Shown: in pieces, positions 44,291 through 53,232 of the stretch
Layout: the number at the start of each line of letters is the position of its first letter
How positions within the stretch are numbered: the first letter of the stretch is position 1
From: Methylobacterium currus
GTDB lineage: Bacteria; Pseudomonadota; Alphaproteobacteria; Rhizobiales; Beijerinckiaceae
Reading direction: 5' to 3'
Assembly (NCBI RefSeq): GCF_003058325.1
Contig: NZ_CP028843.1
Location: forward strand, 2,204,001-2,268,000
DNA length: 64,000 nucleotides
Position numbers and translations under genes: made by a program
The notes under the pieces: generated by a model
Database searches by the model: none
What the model saw: only the letters and a program-made list of their open reading frames with translations
What the model was told of the DNA's origin: nothing

Positions 44291-44965
44291 TCACTGGAAC
44301 GGCTCCGTGCGGAAGGCCACGGTGCTCTGCAGCACCCTCTTGCCGTTCGACAGGGTGTTGGGATTGAGGAAGCCGAAGAAGACCGGAAACTCCACCGCCG
44401 CCTGCACGATCACGATCTGACCCGGCCCCGGATCCTGGTACTGGGTGCCGAAATCGGTCCGCCAGGACCGCGAGCCGGCATTGATCGGGCTCGTCGGCGT
44501 GAAGCTGTCGCCGTCGGACAGCGTCAGCACGTCGACCTTGACGCTGCTGCACGAGAAGATCGCGACCTGGCTCTTGCAGATTGCGTCCTTGAACTTCTTC
44601 AGCGCGGCCTGCTGCGTGGTGGTGTCGGCAGGCGGAGGCGGATCCGTCGCGCGAGCGGCCTGGAACTGGCCGGTATAGAGCTGGCGCGAGGCACCCGAGA
44701 CGGCGTTGTCGAGGACTTGGGCGGCGAAGAACGCCAGCGCGGTCTCGGTGATCGCCGCGACGAGGCAGAGGAACGGCAGCCCGATCAGTGCGAATTCCAC
44801 CGCGGTCGCCCCCTCGCGGGCGGACGGGAAGCCGGCGATCCGTAACCGGATCGCGATGATCCGCAACCGGATCGCGGCGATCCGCGACCCGAACGAGGAG
44901 CCGCGCGCCGTCGAGGCCCGCCCGGCCGGCGGTCCTTTAGCATCGGGCAGGCGACGACGGAGCAT
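44291..44965 (-). CDS. TadE-like pseudopilin 2
   Basis: A 224-residue protein with the pseudopilin motif REGATAVEFALIGLPFLCLVAAI, one membrane helix and an exported domain (two cysteines near residue 130). The N terminus before the motif is unusually long, about 50 residues, because of a 7-residue repeat (RIAAIRL, RIIAIRL) made by a 21-base DNA repeat. The start could be later than 44965, since the repeat region is not part of typical TadE proteins. It is 53 bases upstream of pseudopilin 1. Confidence 0.82.
   Translation of the reverse strand: MLRRRLPDAKGPPAGRASTARGSSFGSRIAAIRLRIIAIRLRIAGFPSAREGATAVEFALIGLPFLCLVAAITETALAFFAAQVLDNAVSGASRQLYTGQFQAARATDPPPPADTTTQQAALKKFKDAICKSQVAIFSCSSVKVDVLTLSDGDSFTPTSPINAGSRSWRTDFGTQYQDPGPGQIVIVQAAVEFPVFFGFLNPNTLSNGKRVLQSTVAFRTEPFQ
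44837..44890 (-). repeat. 21-base in-frame repeat in the second TadE-like gene
   Basis: Two full units (44837-44857 and 44858-44878) and 12 bases of a third, each starting GATCCG(T/C)AACCGGATCGCG. The period is seven codons. Each unit is itself partly palindromic (GATCCG...CGGATC). Confidence 0.85.
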
Positions 44966-45063
44966 GGCGCGGTTCGGATCCGGACGAGAGTTGCGGAAGA
45001 GGGGTGCCGGGACGCGACGATGACGGGCGCGGGGGCTCGGATCGGTGAGGCGCAATGCCGGCC

Positions 45064-45549
45064 TCAGCGCGTCCCGACCGCTCCCCCGGCCGTCGCCAGG
45101 GAGTTGCGCTGGCCGGCCTGGCCGCTCACCTCGGAGAAGTAGCGCTGCGCGTCGCCGAGCTGCACCGCCGGCTGGCAGGCGGGCGTGCAGGAATAGGATT
45201 CGCGCTCCAGGCCGCGCTGCACCGTGATCACCGACGGGCTGCCGGCCCGCACGCTGATCGCCGATTCCGCCAGCATCGTGCCCGCCGAATCCAGCGCGAT
45301 GAGGTTGGTGCTGCCGAAGCTCTTGCCGGTCAGGACGACGATGCCGTTCCGCTGCAGCGACACGTCGGCGATGATCGGGTTGCCCACGATCACCGTCGCG
45401 GTGCGCTCCGGAAGGCGGATCACCTTGGCGTTGTCGACCGACACGGTGACGGTGGCGCCGTCGCTCGCCTGCACGGCGGCGGGGGCCAGCACCGCCAACG
45501 CCAGAAGGCACGCGGCTCGCGTGAGGCTCGGGCGGTGGGGCTGGCTCAT
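45064..45549 (-). CDS. Stand-alone pilus-assembly (secretin N-domain) protein
   Basis: A 161-residue exported protein: signal peptide (ACLLALAVLAPAAVQA), then a domain similar in layout to the N-terminal domain of CpaC (VSVDNAKVIRLPERTATVIVGNPIIADVSL, then GSTNLIALDSAG). CpaC in this window has the matching stretch (LVIDLPRDAKEVFVANPKVANAV). It lacks the secretin pore domain. Probably an accessory of the Tad secretin. The C-terminal part has two cysteines (SCTPAC). Confidence 0.8.
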   Translation of the reverse strand: MSQPHRPSLTRAACLLALAVLAPAAVQASDGATVTVSVDNAKVIRLPERTATVIVGNPIIADVSLQRNGIVVLTGKSFGSTNLIALDSAGTMLAESAISVRAGSPSVITVQRGLERESYSCTPACQPAVQLGDAQRYFSEVSGQAGQRNSLATAGGAVGTR

Positions 45550-45885
45550 CGGCTCGGGCTCATCCGTCTTGCGCTCATTGGCGGGGGGATCTTCGGCGGG
45601 GGGATGTTGCGGGGACGTTCGCGGTCTGCGGGCAGTCAAGCGCCGGATGGGTTGACAAACCGCTAAGCCCGCCGTGCCCGCTTGCCCCGCTTCCTCTGGG
45701 GACAGGCGCCATGGACCGCAATCGATCGGCCGTTAACCAAGATCGGGATTTCCGGCCCGCCGGCCGGGATCCGCGATCGCTTTAACCCAACCTCAACAAG
45801 GCGCAGCCTAAGTTGCCGTTAGTCCCGATCGGCGCCAGTCGATTGTCGACGGACTAACCGATACCACTCAGGCGGGAACACAGTT
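45550..45885. promoter_or_regulatory. Divergent promoter region of flp and the minus-strand pilus genes
   Basis: 336 bases with no supported gene. The right half (45720-45885) is AT-richer and contains three TTAAC-type motifs, one of which fits a CtrA box (listed separately). It should hold the promoter of the highly expressed flp pilin and of the divergent secretin-domain gene. Confidence 0.55.
45782..45797 (+). promoter_or_regulatory. CtrA-type box upstream of flp
   Basis: TTAA-N7-TCAAC, one mismatch from TTAA-N7-TTAAC, 89 bases before the flp start. The pilA pilin promoter of Caulobacter is CtrA-controlled, so the position makes sense. Sequence support alone is weak. Confidence 0.4.
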
Positions 45886-46050
45886 ATGATGTCCAAGCTG
45901 AAGCGTTTCGTCAGCGACGAGTCGGGCGCCACCGCGATCGAGTACGGCCTGATCGCCACCCTGATCGCCATCGCGGTGATCGCCGCGGCCCGCTCCGTCG
46001 GGAACAACCTCGGGGCGCAGTTCAACTCGATCGCCGGCAACCTGAAGTAA
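45886..46050 (+). CDS. flp: Flp/Fap-type major pilin
   Basis: A 54-residue prepilin. The family motif DESGATAIEYGLIATLIAIAVI gives cleavage after the Gly and leaves Glu at +5. The mature protein is mostly one hydrophobic helix. ATGs at 45886 and 45889 are both possible. It is the major subunit of the Tad (tight adherence) pilus encoded here, and a stable hairpin follows it, as is common after pilin genes. Confidence 0.95.
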   Translation: MMSKLKRFVSDESGATAIEYGLIATLIAIAVIAAARSVGNNLGAQFNSIAGNLK

Positions 46051-46060
46051 GGACCGCGAA

Positions 46061-46085
46061 GCCGACCCGCGTCGGGCGGGTCGGC
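46061..46085 (+). terminator. Stable hairpin after flp
   Basis: GCCGACCCGC (46061-46070) and GCGGGTCGGC (46076-46085) form a perfect 10-base stem 10 bases after the stop. There is no T tract, so it is more likely a partial terminator or mRNA stabiliser that keeps flp mRNA in excess over the genes downstream. Confidence 0.55.
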
Positions 46086-46272
46086 GCGCCCCTCCCAGCG
46101 GCGCGAGGCGCCGAGCCGGCCCTTGTCCGGCGGCTCGGTCCGCGCGCTCCCGCGCGGGTCGCATTCCCTCGCCGCCCGGCCGGCCGCGCGATGTCGGGGC
46201 GGCCTCGGGGTACCGGCTCCCGGGGGAGCCGGCGACAGGCACCGCGCTCCTCTTTGCCCGCCGCGAGCCCGC

Positions 46273-46779
46273 ATGGTCAGCCTCTGCCTTCTCGTCGTGT
46301 TCCCTTTCCTGATGGCCTACGCGGCCGTCAGCGACGTCCTCACGATGCTGATTCCCAACCGCGTCAGCATGGCCCTCGCCGGCGGCTTCGCGGTCCTGGC
46401 CGTCGCCACGGGGCTCGGCTGGTTCGAGGTCGCGAGCCATGTCGGCGCGGGTGCGCTGGTGCTCACCGTCGGCTTCGTCCTCTATCTCACGGGCACGATG
46501 GGCGCCGGCGACGTCAAGCTGGCGGCGGCGACGGCTCTGTGGCTCGGCTTCGGCGCGCTGCCCGATTACCTCGTCAACGCCGCCGTGTTCGGCGGCATGA
46601 TGGCGTTGGGCCTGCTGCTCATGCGCAGCCATCCCCTCCCCGGCTTCGCGGCGACCTGGCCCTTCGCGCTGCGCCTCCACGACCAGCGCGTCGGCATCCC
46701 CTACGGCGTCGCCCTGTCGGCCTCCGCCCTCGTCACCTGCCCCGCCGCGCCATTATGGCACCTGGTGCTGGCAGGCTGA
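46273..46779 (+). CDS. cpaA: Prepilin peptidase CpaA (TadV type)
   Basis: A 168-residue A24-family membrane aspartic protease that cleaves Flp and TadE-like prepilins. The two catalytic aspartates are in AAVSDVLTMLIPN and GTMGAGDVKLAAA (the GxGD motif). There is no N-methyltransferase domain, as expected for the TadV group. The ATG at 46273 places the first helix at the N terminus; longer in-frame versions lack similarity. Confidence 0.92.
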   Translation: MVSLCLLVVFPFLMAYAAVSDVLTMLIPNRVSMALAGGFAVLAVATGLGWFEVASHVGAGALVLTVGFVLYLTGTMGAGDVKLAAATALWLGFGALPDYLVNAAVFGGMMALGLLLMRSHPLPGFAATWPFALRLHDQRVGIPYGVALSASALVTCPAAPLWHLVLAG

Positions 46780-46806
46780 CGCTCCTCATCCGACGGCCGG
46801 ACGATC

Positions 46807-46842
46807 GCGGCGGGGAAGGCGCAAAGCCGCCTTTCCCGCCGC
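46807..46842 (+). terminator. Hairpin after cpaA
   Basis: Arms 46807-46821 and 46828-46842 pair over 15 bases with one mismatch (GCGGCGGGG.. / ..CCCGCCGC), loop CAAAGC. It lies 27 bases after cpaA and before the cpaB promoter region, so flp-cpaA and cpaB onward may be separate transcripts. Confidence 0.5.
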
Positions 46843-46958
46843 GCATGCATGTCCGCGCCCCGGCTCCGGCGGCTCAACGCCAGGTTCCCCGATCCAGCCC
46901 TTTCCCACGAGCCGACAACTCCAGGTTTCCGGCTCCCGGCGGCACCCTGGTCCGGCGC

Positions 46959-46980
46959 GTTAACCCTAAGGACGGTTAAC
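46959..46980 (+). promoter_or_regulatory. Inverted repeat upstream of cpaB
   Basis: GTTAACC (46959-46965) and GGTTAAC (46974-46980) are perfect 7-base inverted repeats with an 8-base spacer, 20 bases before the cpaB ATG. Another TTAA follows at once. Similar TTAACC hexamers occur in the flp upstream region, so a shared regulator is possible. Confidence 0.4.
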
Positions 46981-47000
46981 CTTAATTTGAGGAATCCCTG

Positions 47001-47870
47001 ATGAAGTCCGGCAAGGGACGGCATCGCGCCGCCCCTGCCGTTCCCTCTCGTTGGCGCCTCATGAAGTCTTCGCGCTTGCTTCTCATCAGCGTCGCCGCCG
47101 TGACCGGCGCGGGAGCCTTCGTCGTGATGAGCGGCCGCGAGCCGCCGCCCCCGCCGCCGGCCGAGCCGGTCGCCGCGGCGGCCCCGGCCATCGAGATGGT
47201 GGAGGTACTGGTGGCCGCGGCCGAGCTGCCGATGGGACAGACGCTCAAGCCGGCGGATCTGCGCTGGCAGCCTTGGCCGAAGAGCGCGGCGAGCGACAGC
47301 GCGTTGCAGCGCACCAGCGCGCCGACGGCGCTCGAGGACACGGCGGGCTCGATCGTGCGCAGCCCGTTCCTCTCCGGCGAGCCGATCCGGCGCGAGAAGC
47401 TGATCAAGGCCAATGGCAGCGGCTTCCTGTCGGCGATCCTGCCCGCCGGGATGCGCGCCGTCGCGATCTCGATCGATGCCCGCGGCTCGAACACCGCCGG
47501 CGGCTTCATCCTGCCGAACGACCGGGTCGACGTGCTGCGCATCTCCCGCGACGAGGAGGCGGCCCGCGCCGGCGTCGGCGACACCCAGACCGCCGAGACC
47601 ATCCTGACCAACATCCGGGTCCTGGCGGTCGGCCAGACCGTGCAGGAGCGCAACGGCGAGCGGGTGATCACCGGCGACACCGCGACGCTCGAGCTCACAC
47701 CGGCCCAGGCCGAGGCCGTGACCCTGGCCCAGAAGGTCGGCCAGCTCTCCCTCACCCTGCGCAGCCTCGCCGATGCCGGCCAGGTCGCCCCGACCTCACC
47801 GGAGCCGCAGGCCGAGGCCGGCCTCACCATCGTGCGCTACGGCGTCTCCAAGCAGATGCCCCGCCGATGA
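47001..47870 (+). CDS. cpaB: Tad pilus assembly protein CpaB (RcpC)
   Basis: A 289-residue periplasmic protein with one N-terminal membrane helix (about residues 23-43), a Pro-rich stretch, and an SAF domain (VLVAAAELPMGQTLKPADLRWQ) followed by the RcpC/CpaB fold. It supports assembly or stability of the CpaC secretin. The ATG at 47001 has a GAGG site 9 bases upstream, better than the ATG at 47061. Its stop overlaps the likely cpaC ATG. Confidence 0.92.
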   Translation: MKSGKGRHRAAPAVPSRWRLMKSSRLLLISVAAVTGAGAFVVMSGREPPPPPPAEPVAAAAPAIEMVEVLVAAAELPMGQTLKPADLRWQPWPKSAASDSALQRTSAPTALEDTAGSIVRSPFLSGEPIRREKLIKANGSGFLSAILPAGMRAVAISIDARGSNTAGGFILPNDRVDVLRISRDEEAARAGVGDTQTAETILTNIRVLAVGQTVQERNGERVITGDTATLELTPAQAEAVTLAQKVGQLSLTLRSLADAGQVAPTSPEPQAEAGLTIVRYGVSKQMPRR

Positions 47871-49486
47871 GCGCGCGCCCGTCCAGCCTCACCCGCGCGA
47901 CCGGTCCCCGCCCCGCGAGTCCCCGTTCCATGACGATGTCCGAGCCTTCCCCGGCGTTCCTTCGCGCCGCCGCCTCCCTCCGCGGCGCCTTCCGCTCGGC
48001 CTCGACGAGAATCCTGGCGGCAACCTTGGCGGGCACCCTGGCCGTCCTCGCATCCGGACCCGCCGCCGCCCAGGACGGGGCGAGCCTGCGCGGGACGGGC
48101 CCGCGCGGCGGCATCGTGCCGGCGCCGGTGGTGAATGTCGGCCCCAACGAGGCCGACGTGTCGCGCCGCATCGACCTCACCATGGGCCGGTCGCTGGTGA
48201 TCGACCTGCCCCGGGACGCCAAGGAGGTGTTCGTCGCCAATCCCAAGGTGGCGAACGCCGTGGTGCGCTCGACCCGCAAGGTGTTCGTCATCGGCATCGA
48301 GAACGGCGCCACCTCGATCTTCGTGATGGACGGCGAGGGACGCCAGATCGCCGCCCTCGACGTCACGGTGGGGCGCGACCTCAACGTGCTGCGCCAGACG
48401 CTCACCGGCAGCATCCCGGGCGGCCGCTTCGACGTGCGCCCGGCGGGCGATTCGGTGCTGCTCACCGGCTCGGTCGGCTCCGCCGCGGAGGCGCAGCAGG
48501 CCGTCGACATCGCCAACGCCTTCGTGGGCACCGGCGGGGCCGGGACGACCGCCCGCGGCGCGGTGATCAACAACCTGACGATCCGCGGCAAGGACCAGGT
48601 GATGCTGCGCGTCACCGTGGTCGAGGTCTCGCGCCAGGTGCTCAAGCAGTTCGGCATCAACCTGAATGCCAGCTGGAGCACGATGAACTTCGTCAACGGC
48701 GTGCCCTTCCCGCTCACCGGCGGCTCCTACCCGGCCGGCAACGAGCTCACGGGCAAGCTCTCCTCCGGCGGCTTCTCGCTCCAGGCGAACCTGCGCGCCT
48801 TCGAGCAGGCCGGCGTGTCGCGGATCCTGGCCGAGCCGACCCTGACGGCGATCTCCGGCGAGGCGGCGACCTTCACCGCCGGCGGCGAGATCCCGGTTCC
48901 GACCAGCCAGAGCTGCTCGGCGGTGATCGCCTCGAACTCCTCGAACTGCTCGGTCGGCATCGAGTACAAGCCCTACGGCGTCGCGCTGAACTTCACTCCG
49001 GTCGTCCAATCGGAGAACCGGATCTCGATCCGGGTCGGCACCAACGTCACGGAACTTGATCCGCAGAGCGCGGTGCCGGTCTCCAACGGCAACAACACCA
49101 TCTCGGTGCCGGGCCTCACGGTGCGCAAGTCCGAAACGACCATCGAGCTGCCGTCGGGCGGGACGATGATGATCGCGGGCCTGATCCAGCAGCGCAACCG
49201 CCAGGCGATCAGCGGCCTGCCGGGGATGCTCAACCTGCCGGTCCTCGGCGCCCTGTTCCGCTCCCGCGACTACCAGCGCCAGGAAACGGAGCTGATGATC
49301 ATGGTCACGCCCTACATCGCCAAGCCGATGGATCCGGCCCAGGTCCGCAAGCCCGACGACGGCTTCACCGAGTCGACCGACAGCCAGGCGATCGTGCTCG
49401 GCCGCCTGAACCGCCTCTACGGCGTGGTCGGCGCCGCGCCCCTCGGCTCCGGCTATCGCGGCCGGGTCGGCTTCATCACCGACTGA
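47867..49486 (+). CDS. cpaC: Tad pilus outer-membrane secretin CpaC (RcpA)
   Basis: A 539-residue secretin. The N-terminal pilus-assembly domain (about 95-165) is followed by a BON/secretin N1 domain and the secretin core with VSRILAEPTLTAISGEAATFTAGGEIPVP and ETELMIMVTPYIAKP. The signal peptide lies near residues 40-65 if the ATG at 47867 is used; an ATG at 47930 would shorten the N terminus and may be the true start, but only the first overlaps the cpaB stop (ATGA). Confidence 0.94.
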   Translation: MSARPSSLTRATGPRPASPRSMTMSEPSPAFLRAAASLRGAFRSASTRILAATLAGTLAVLASGPAAAQDGASLRGTGPRGGIVPAPVVNVGPNEADVSRRIDLTMGRSLVIDLPRDAKEVFVANPKVANAVVRSTRKVFVIGIENGATSIFVMDGEGRQIAALDVTVGRDLNVLRQTLTGSIPGGRFDVRPAGDSVLLTGSVGSAAEAQQAVDIANAFVGTGGAGTTARGAVINNLTIRGKDQVMLRVTVVEVSRQVLKQFGINLNASWSTMNFVNGVPFPLTGGSYPAGNELTGKLSSGGFSLQANLRAFEQAGVSRILAEPTLTAISGEAATFTAGGEIPVPTSQSCSAVIASNSSNCSVGIEYKPYGVALNFTPVVQSENRISIRVGTNVTELDPQSAVPVSNGNNTISVPGLTVRKSETTIELPSGGTMMIAGLIQQRNRQAISGLPGMLNLPVLGALFRSRDYQRQETELMIMVTPYIAKPMDPAQVRKPDDGFTESTDSQAIVLGRLNRLYGVVGAAPLGSGYRGRVGFITD

Positions 49487-49541
49487 ACGCACGGACCCGC
49501 CCGGGCCGCCCGATAGACTCCGCCGAGATTCCGCCGAGACC

Positions 49542-50267
49542 ATGCCAGCGATGACCCGCACCGCTCTCCGCCTGACGATCCTCGCCGCCTCGGCCAGCCT
49601 CGCGGCCTGCGCCGCGGACCGCCGGCTGACCACGGGCTCGACCTACCCGATGACGGTCCCCGAGCGGCACCCGATCGTCCTGTCGGACTCGCCCCGCAAC
49701 CTCGACGTGTTCGTGACGGGGACCGGGCATATCGACCCGCGCCAGGCCGACGACGTCGACGCCTTCCTCACCGAGTACCGCCGCTACGGCCGCGGCGTGC
49801 TGGTCCTGGAGGTGCCCCGCGGCTCGCAGGTGCCCGGCGGCGCGGTGGAGCGCACCCTCGCGCGGGTGCGCGCCCGGGCGGTCGCCTGGGGGGTCGGCGC
49901 GCGAGAGATCGTCGTCGCGCCCTACCCGGTCGCCAACGTTGCGGTGAGCGCGCCCGTGCGCCTCAGCTTCCAGCGCATGCAGGCCAAGGTGGCGGGGGCC
50001 TGCGGGCTCTGGCCACAGGATCTCGGCGTCACGAATGCGGGCTTCAACGCCCGCAACGAGAGCTACTGGAACTTCGGCTGTGCCACCCAGTCGAACCTCG
50101 CCAGCCAGATCGCCGACCCGGTCGACCTGGTGCGCGGCCGCCAGGAGGGCCGGATCGACACGGTGACCAGGACCCAGGACCTGACCGACCTGCGCACCGG
50201 AAAGGATCCATCAACCACTTGGAAGCAGGATGGCCGCGCGAGCGTGAAGAACCAGGTGGGGCAGTGA
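49542..50267 (+). CDS. cpaD: Tad pilus assembly lipoprotein CpaD
   Basis: A 241-residue predicted lipoprotein (lipobox SLAAC, about C22). The CpaD family motif WPQDLGVTNAGFNARNESYWNFGCATQSNLASQIADP is present and complete. CpaD is thought to help the secretin in the outer membrane. ATG at 49542 or 49551. Follows cpaC by 55 bases. Confidence 0.92.
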   Translation: MPAMTRTALRLTILAASASLAACAADRRLTTGSTYPMTVPERHPIVLSDSPRNLDVFVTGTGHIDPRQADDVDAFLTEYRRYGRGVLVLEVPRGSQVPGGAVERTLARVRARAVAWGVGAREIVVAPYPVANVAVSAPVRLSFQRMQAKVAGACGLWPQDLGVTNAGFNARNESYWNFGCATQSNLASQIADPVDLVRGRQEGRIDTVTRTQDLTDLRTGKDPSTTWKQDGRASVKNQVGQ

Positions 50268-50384
50268 TGAGGACGCGCCGGACGAGGGTCGCTGCCGCGA
50301 CGAGGCGCACCGGGGCCGGTCGGGGCCGGTCGGACGAGGGATGCCGTCCCTCGCGGTCGATCCCCTCCCGGGGGAGGTCGCGTC

Positions 50385-51641
50385 ATGTCTGAGCCGGGCG
50401 AACCCACCGGCCGGGTCATCGCCCCGGTTCCCCGCATCACCGTGCAGGCCTTCTGCGAGAGCGGCGAGGTCGCGGCCGTGATCGAGGCCGCCGCCGGCGA
50501 CCGGCGGATGCAGAAGGCGCATACCCGGGTCCAGATGGGCGGCGCGGCGGCCGCCACCGAGGCCTATCGCAGCGCGCCCACCCCGAACGTTATCGTGGTG
50601 GAGATCGGCACGGCCAAGGGCAACCCGCTCGCCGCCCTCGACAGCCTGGCCGAGGTCTGCGATTCCGGCACCAAGGTGGTGGTGATCGGCCACGTCAACG
50701 ACGTCGTGCTCTACCGCGAGTTCATCCGCCGCGGCGTGAGCGAGTACCTGATCGCGCCGATCGATGCGGTCGCGGTCATCGCGGCGATCTCCGAGCTGTT
50801 CAGCGATCCGGCGGCCGAGCCCTTGGGGCGGACGATCGCGGTGGTCGGCGCCCGGGGCGGCGTCGGCGCCTCGACGCTCGCCCACAACATCGCCTGGTCG
50901 GTGTCCCGCGACTACGGCACCGCGACGGTGATCGCCGATCTCGACATCGCCTTCGGGACCGCCGGCCTCAACTTCAACCAGGACCCGCCGCAGGGCGTGG
51001 CCGAGGCGGTGTTCGCGCCGGACCGGGTCGACGCGAACTTCGTCGACCGCCTCCTGTCGAAATGCACCGACAACCTGAGCCTGCTCGCGGCGCCCGCAAC
51101 CCTCGACCGCCCGACCGATTTCGTCGAGGGCGCCTTCGACGGGGTGATCGACGTGCTGCGGGCGAGCGTGCCCTGCATAGTGCTCGACGTGCCGCATGGC
51201 TGGTCGGCCTGGTGCCGGCGGATGCTGATCGGCGCCGACGAGATCGTCGTGGTGGCCGCGCCCGACCTCACCTCGCTGCGCAATGCCCGCAACCTGTTCG
51301 AGGTTCTGCGTCAGGCGAGGCCCCACGACCGCATGCCGCGCCTGGTCCTCAACGGGGTCGGGATGCCCAAGCGCCCGGAGATCGCCGTGTCGGAATTCTC
51401 CAAGGCCCTCGACGCGCCGGTCGCCGCCACGGTGCCGTTCGAGCCCGCCCTGTTCGGCACCGCGGCCAATAACGGCCAGATGCTGGCGGAGGTGCAGCCC
51501 GGCGCCAAGGTCACGGAGGTCCTGAGCGAGCTCGCCGGATCCCTCACCGGCCGCGGCGAGACGCGCCGCGGCCGGGGCAACATCCTTGAGCCCCTCTTGG
51601 AGCCGCTGCTGGCCCGGCTCGCCCGCCGCAAGGCGTCGTGA
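50385..51641 (+). CDS. cpaE: Tad pilus localisation ATPase-like protein CpaE (TadZ)
   Basis: A 418-residue protein: an N-terminal receiver-like domain without a clear phosphorylation site (about 20-140), then a MinD/ParA-type fold. The P-loop is degenerate (GARGGVGASTLAHN), lacking the two lysines of MinD, as usual in CpaE. CpaE places the pilus machine at the pole. An SD of the GGGGAGG type precedes the ATG. Confidence 0.93.
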   Translation: MSEPGEPTGRVIAPVPRITVQAFCESGEVAAVIEAAAGDRRMQKAHTRVQMGGAAAATEAYRSAPTPNVIVVEIGTAKGNPLAALDSLAEVCDSGTKVVVIGHVNDVVLYREFIRRGVSEYLIAPIDAVAVIAAISELFSDPAAEPLGRTIAVVGARGGVGASTLAHNIAWSVSRDYGTATVIADLDIAFGTAGLNFNQDPPQGVAEAVFAPDRVDANFVDRLLSKCTDNLSLLAAPATLDRPTDFVEGAFDGVIDVLRASVPCIVLDVPHGWSAWCRRMLIGADEIVVVAAPDLTSLRNARNLFEVLRQARPHDRMPRLVLNGVGMPKRPEIAVSEFSKALDAPVAATVPFEPALFGTAANNGQMLAEVQPGAKVTEVLSELAGSLTGRGETRRGRGNILEPLLEPLLARLARRKAS

Positions 51642-51697
51642 GCCACCCCCGTCCCGTTCCATCCCGTCGGCCCGCTTCTCGAGAAGGTCGCTGATCC

Positions 51698-53161
51698 ATG
51701 TTCGGCAGGAGACCCGGAGCGGCGGCGCAGAAGGCGCCGGCCGCGCGCCCCGCCGGCCCCGCCCCGGCGCTCCCGGCGGCGGCGCCGGTCCTCCAGGACG
51801 GCAAGCGGGCCGAGGCCGCCCCCCCGCCGGCAGCCCGCGAGGCCCCGGCACCGGCGGAGAATGGCCGCTCGGACGAGTATTACCGCACGAAGAGCATGAT
51901 CTTCGGCGCGCTCATCGAGGCGATCGACCTCACCCAGCTCGCGCGCCTCGAGCCGGACGCGGCGCGGGAAGAGATCCGTGACATCGTCATCGAGATCATC
52001 GGCCTCAAGAACGTCGTGATGTCGATCGCCGAGCAGGAGGAGCTGCTCGACGACATCTGCAACGACGTGCTCGGCTACGGCCCCCTCGAGCCCCTGCTCG
52101 CCCGCGACGACATCGCCGACGTGATGGTGAACGGCGCCAACCGGACCTACATCGAGGTCGGCGGCAAGATCCAGCTGACGGGAGTGCGCTTCCGCGACAA
52201 CCAGCAGCTGATGAACATCTGCCAGCGGATCGTCAGCCAGGTCGGTCGCCGGGTCGACGAGGCCTCCCCGATCTGCGACGCGCGCCTGCCGGACGGCTCG
52301 CGCGTCAACGTGATCGCGCCGCCGCTGGCCATCGACGGCCCGGCGCTCACCATCCGCAAGTTCAAGAAGGACAAGCTCACCCTCGACCAGCTCGTGCGCT
52401 TCGGCTCGATCTCGCCCGAGGGGGCCAAGATCCTGCAGATCATCGGGCGGGTGCGCTGCAACGTGGTGGTCTCGGGCGGTACCGGCTCGGGCAAGACCAC
52501 CCTGCTCAACTGCCTCACCCGCTACATCGACGACGACGAGCGCATCATCACCTGCGAGGACGCGGCCGAGCTGCAATTGCAGCAGCCGCACGTGGTGCGC
52601 CTCGAGACCCGGCCGCCGAACCTCGAAGGCCAGGGCCAGGTCACGATGCGCGACCTGATCAAGAACTGCCTGCGCATGCGGCCCGAGCGGATCATCGTCG
52701 GCGAGGTGCGCGGCCCGGAGGCCTTCGACCTCCTCCAGGCGATGAATACCGGCCATGACGGCTCGATGGGCACGCTGCACGCCAACTCGCCGCGCGAGTG
52801 CCTGAGCCGCATCGAATCGATGATCTCGATGGGGGGCTACAACCTGCCCTCCAAGACCCTGCGCGAGATGATCGCCGGCTCGATCGACGTCGTCGTCCAG
52901 GCCGCCCGCCTGCGCGACGGCTCGCGGCGCATCACCCACATCACCGAGGTGATGGGGATGGAGGGCGACGTCATCATCACCCAGGACCTGTTCGTCTACG
53001 ACGTCGTCGGCGAGGACCAGAACGGCAAGCTGATCGGCCGCCACCGCTCGACCGGGATCGGCCGGCCGCGCTTCTGGGAGCGGGCGCGCTACTACGGCGA
53101 GGACCGGGCGCTCGCCGCCGCCCTCGACGCCGCCGAAGCCCGGCCGGAGGAGGCGGCATGA
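51698..53161 (+). CDS. cpaF: Tad pilus assembly ATPase CpaF (TadA)
   Basis: A 487-residue type II/IV secretion ATPase that powers pilus extension and retraction. Walker A is GGTGSGKTT at residues 260-268, and the later blocks [16 protein letters not shown] and [11 protein letters not shown] (the Walker B and His box) are intact. The first 60 residues are Ala/Pro-rich. Its stop overlaps the ATG of a small open frame that in turn overlaps tadB. Confidence 0.96.
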   Translation: MFGRRPGAAAQKAPAARPAGPAPALPAAAPVLQDGKRAEAAPPPAAREAPAPAENGRSDEYYRTKSMIFGALIEAIDLTQLARLEPDAAREEIRDIVIEIIGLKNVVMSIAEQEELLDDICNDVLGYGPLEPLLARDDIADVMVNGANRTYIEVGGKIQLTGVRFRDNQQLMNICQRIVSQVGRRVDEASPICDARLPDGSRVNVIAPPLAIDGPALTIRKFKKDKLTLDQLVRFGSISPEGAKILQIIGRVRCNVVVSGGTGSGKTTLLNCLTRYIDDDERIITCEDAAELQLQQPHVVRLETRPPNLEGQGQVTMRDLIKNCLRMRPERIIVGEVRGPEAFDLLQAMNTGHDGSMGTLHANSPRECLSRIESMISMGGYNLPSKTLREMIAGSIDVVVQAARLRDGSRRITHITEVMGMEGDVIITQDLFVYDVVGEDQNGKLIGRHRSTGIGRPRFWERARYYGEDRALAAALDAAEARPEEAA

Positions 53162-53232
53162 TGAGCCTCGGATCGGTGAAGCGCGGCGCGGCGACACGCG
53201 GCGCGGCGGCGAGCCCGGGGGGGCACGGGTGA
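53158..53232 (+). CDS. 24-codon frame linking cpaF and tadB
   Basis: A short open frame whose ATG overlaps the cpaF stop (ATGA) and whose TGA overlaps the tadB ATG (TGATG). The 24-residue product is basic and Gly/Ala-rich (begins [20 protein letters not shown]), with no recognisable domain. It may serve to carry ribosomes from cpaF to tadB and not to make a useful protein. It could also be chance. Confidence 0.35.
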   Translation: MMSLGSVKRGAATRGAAASPGGHG

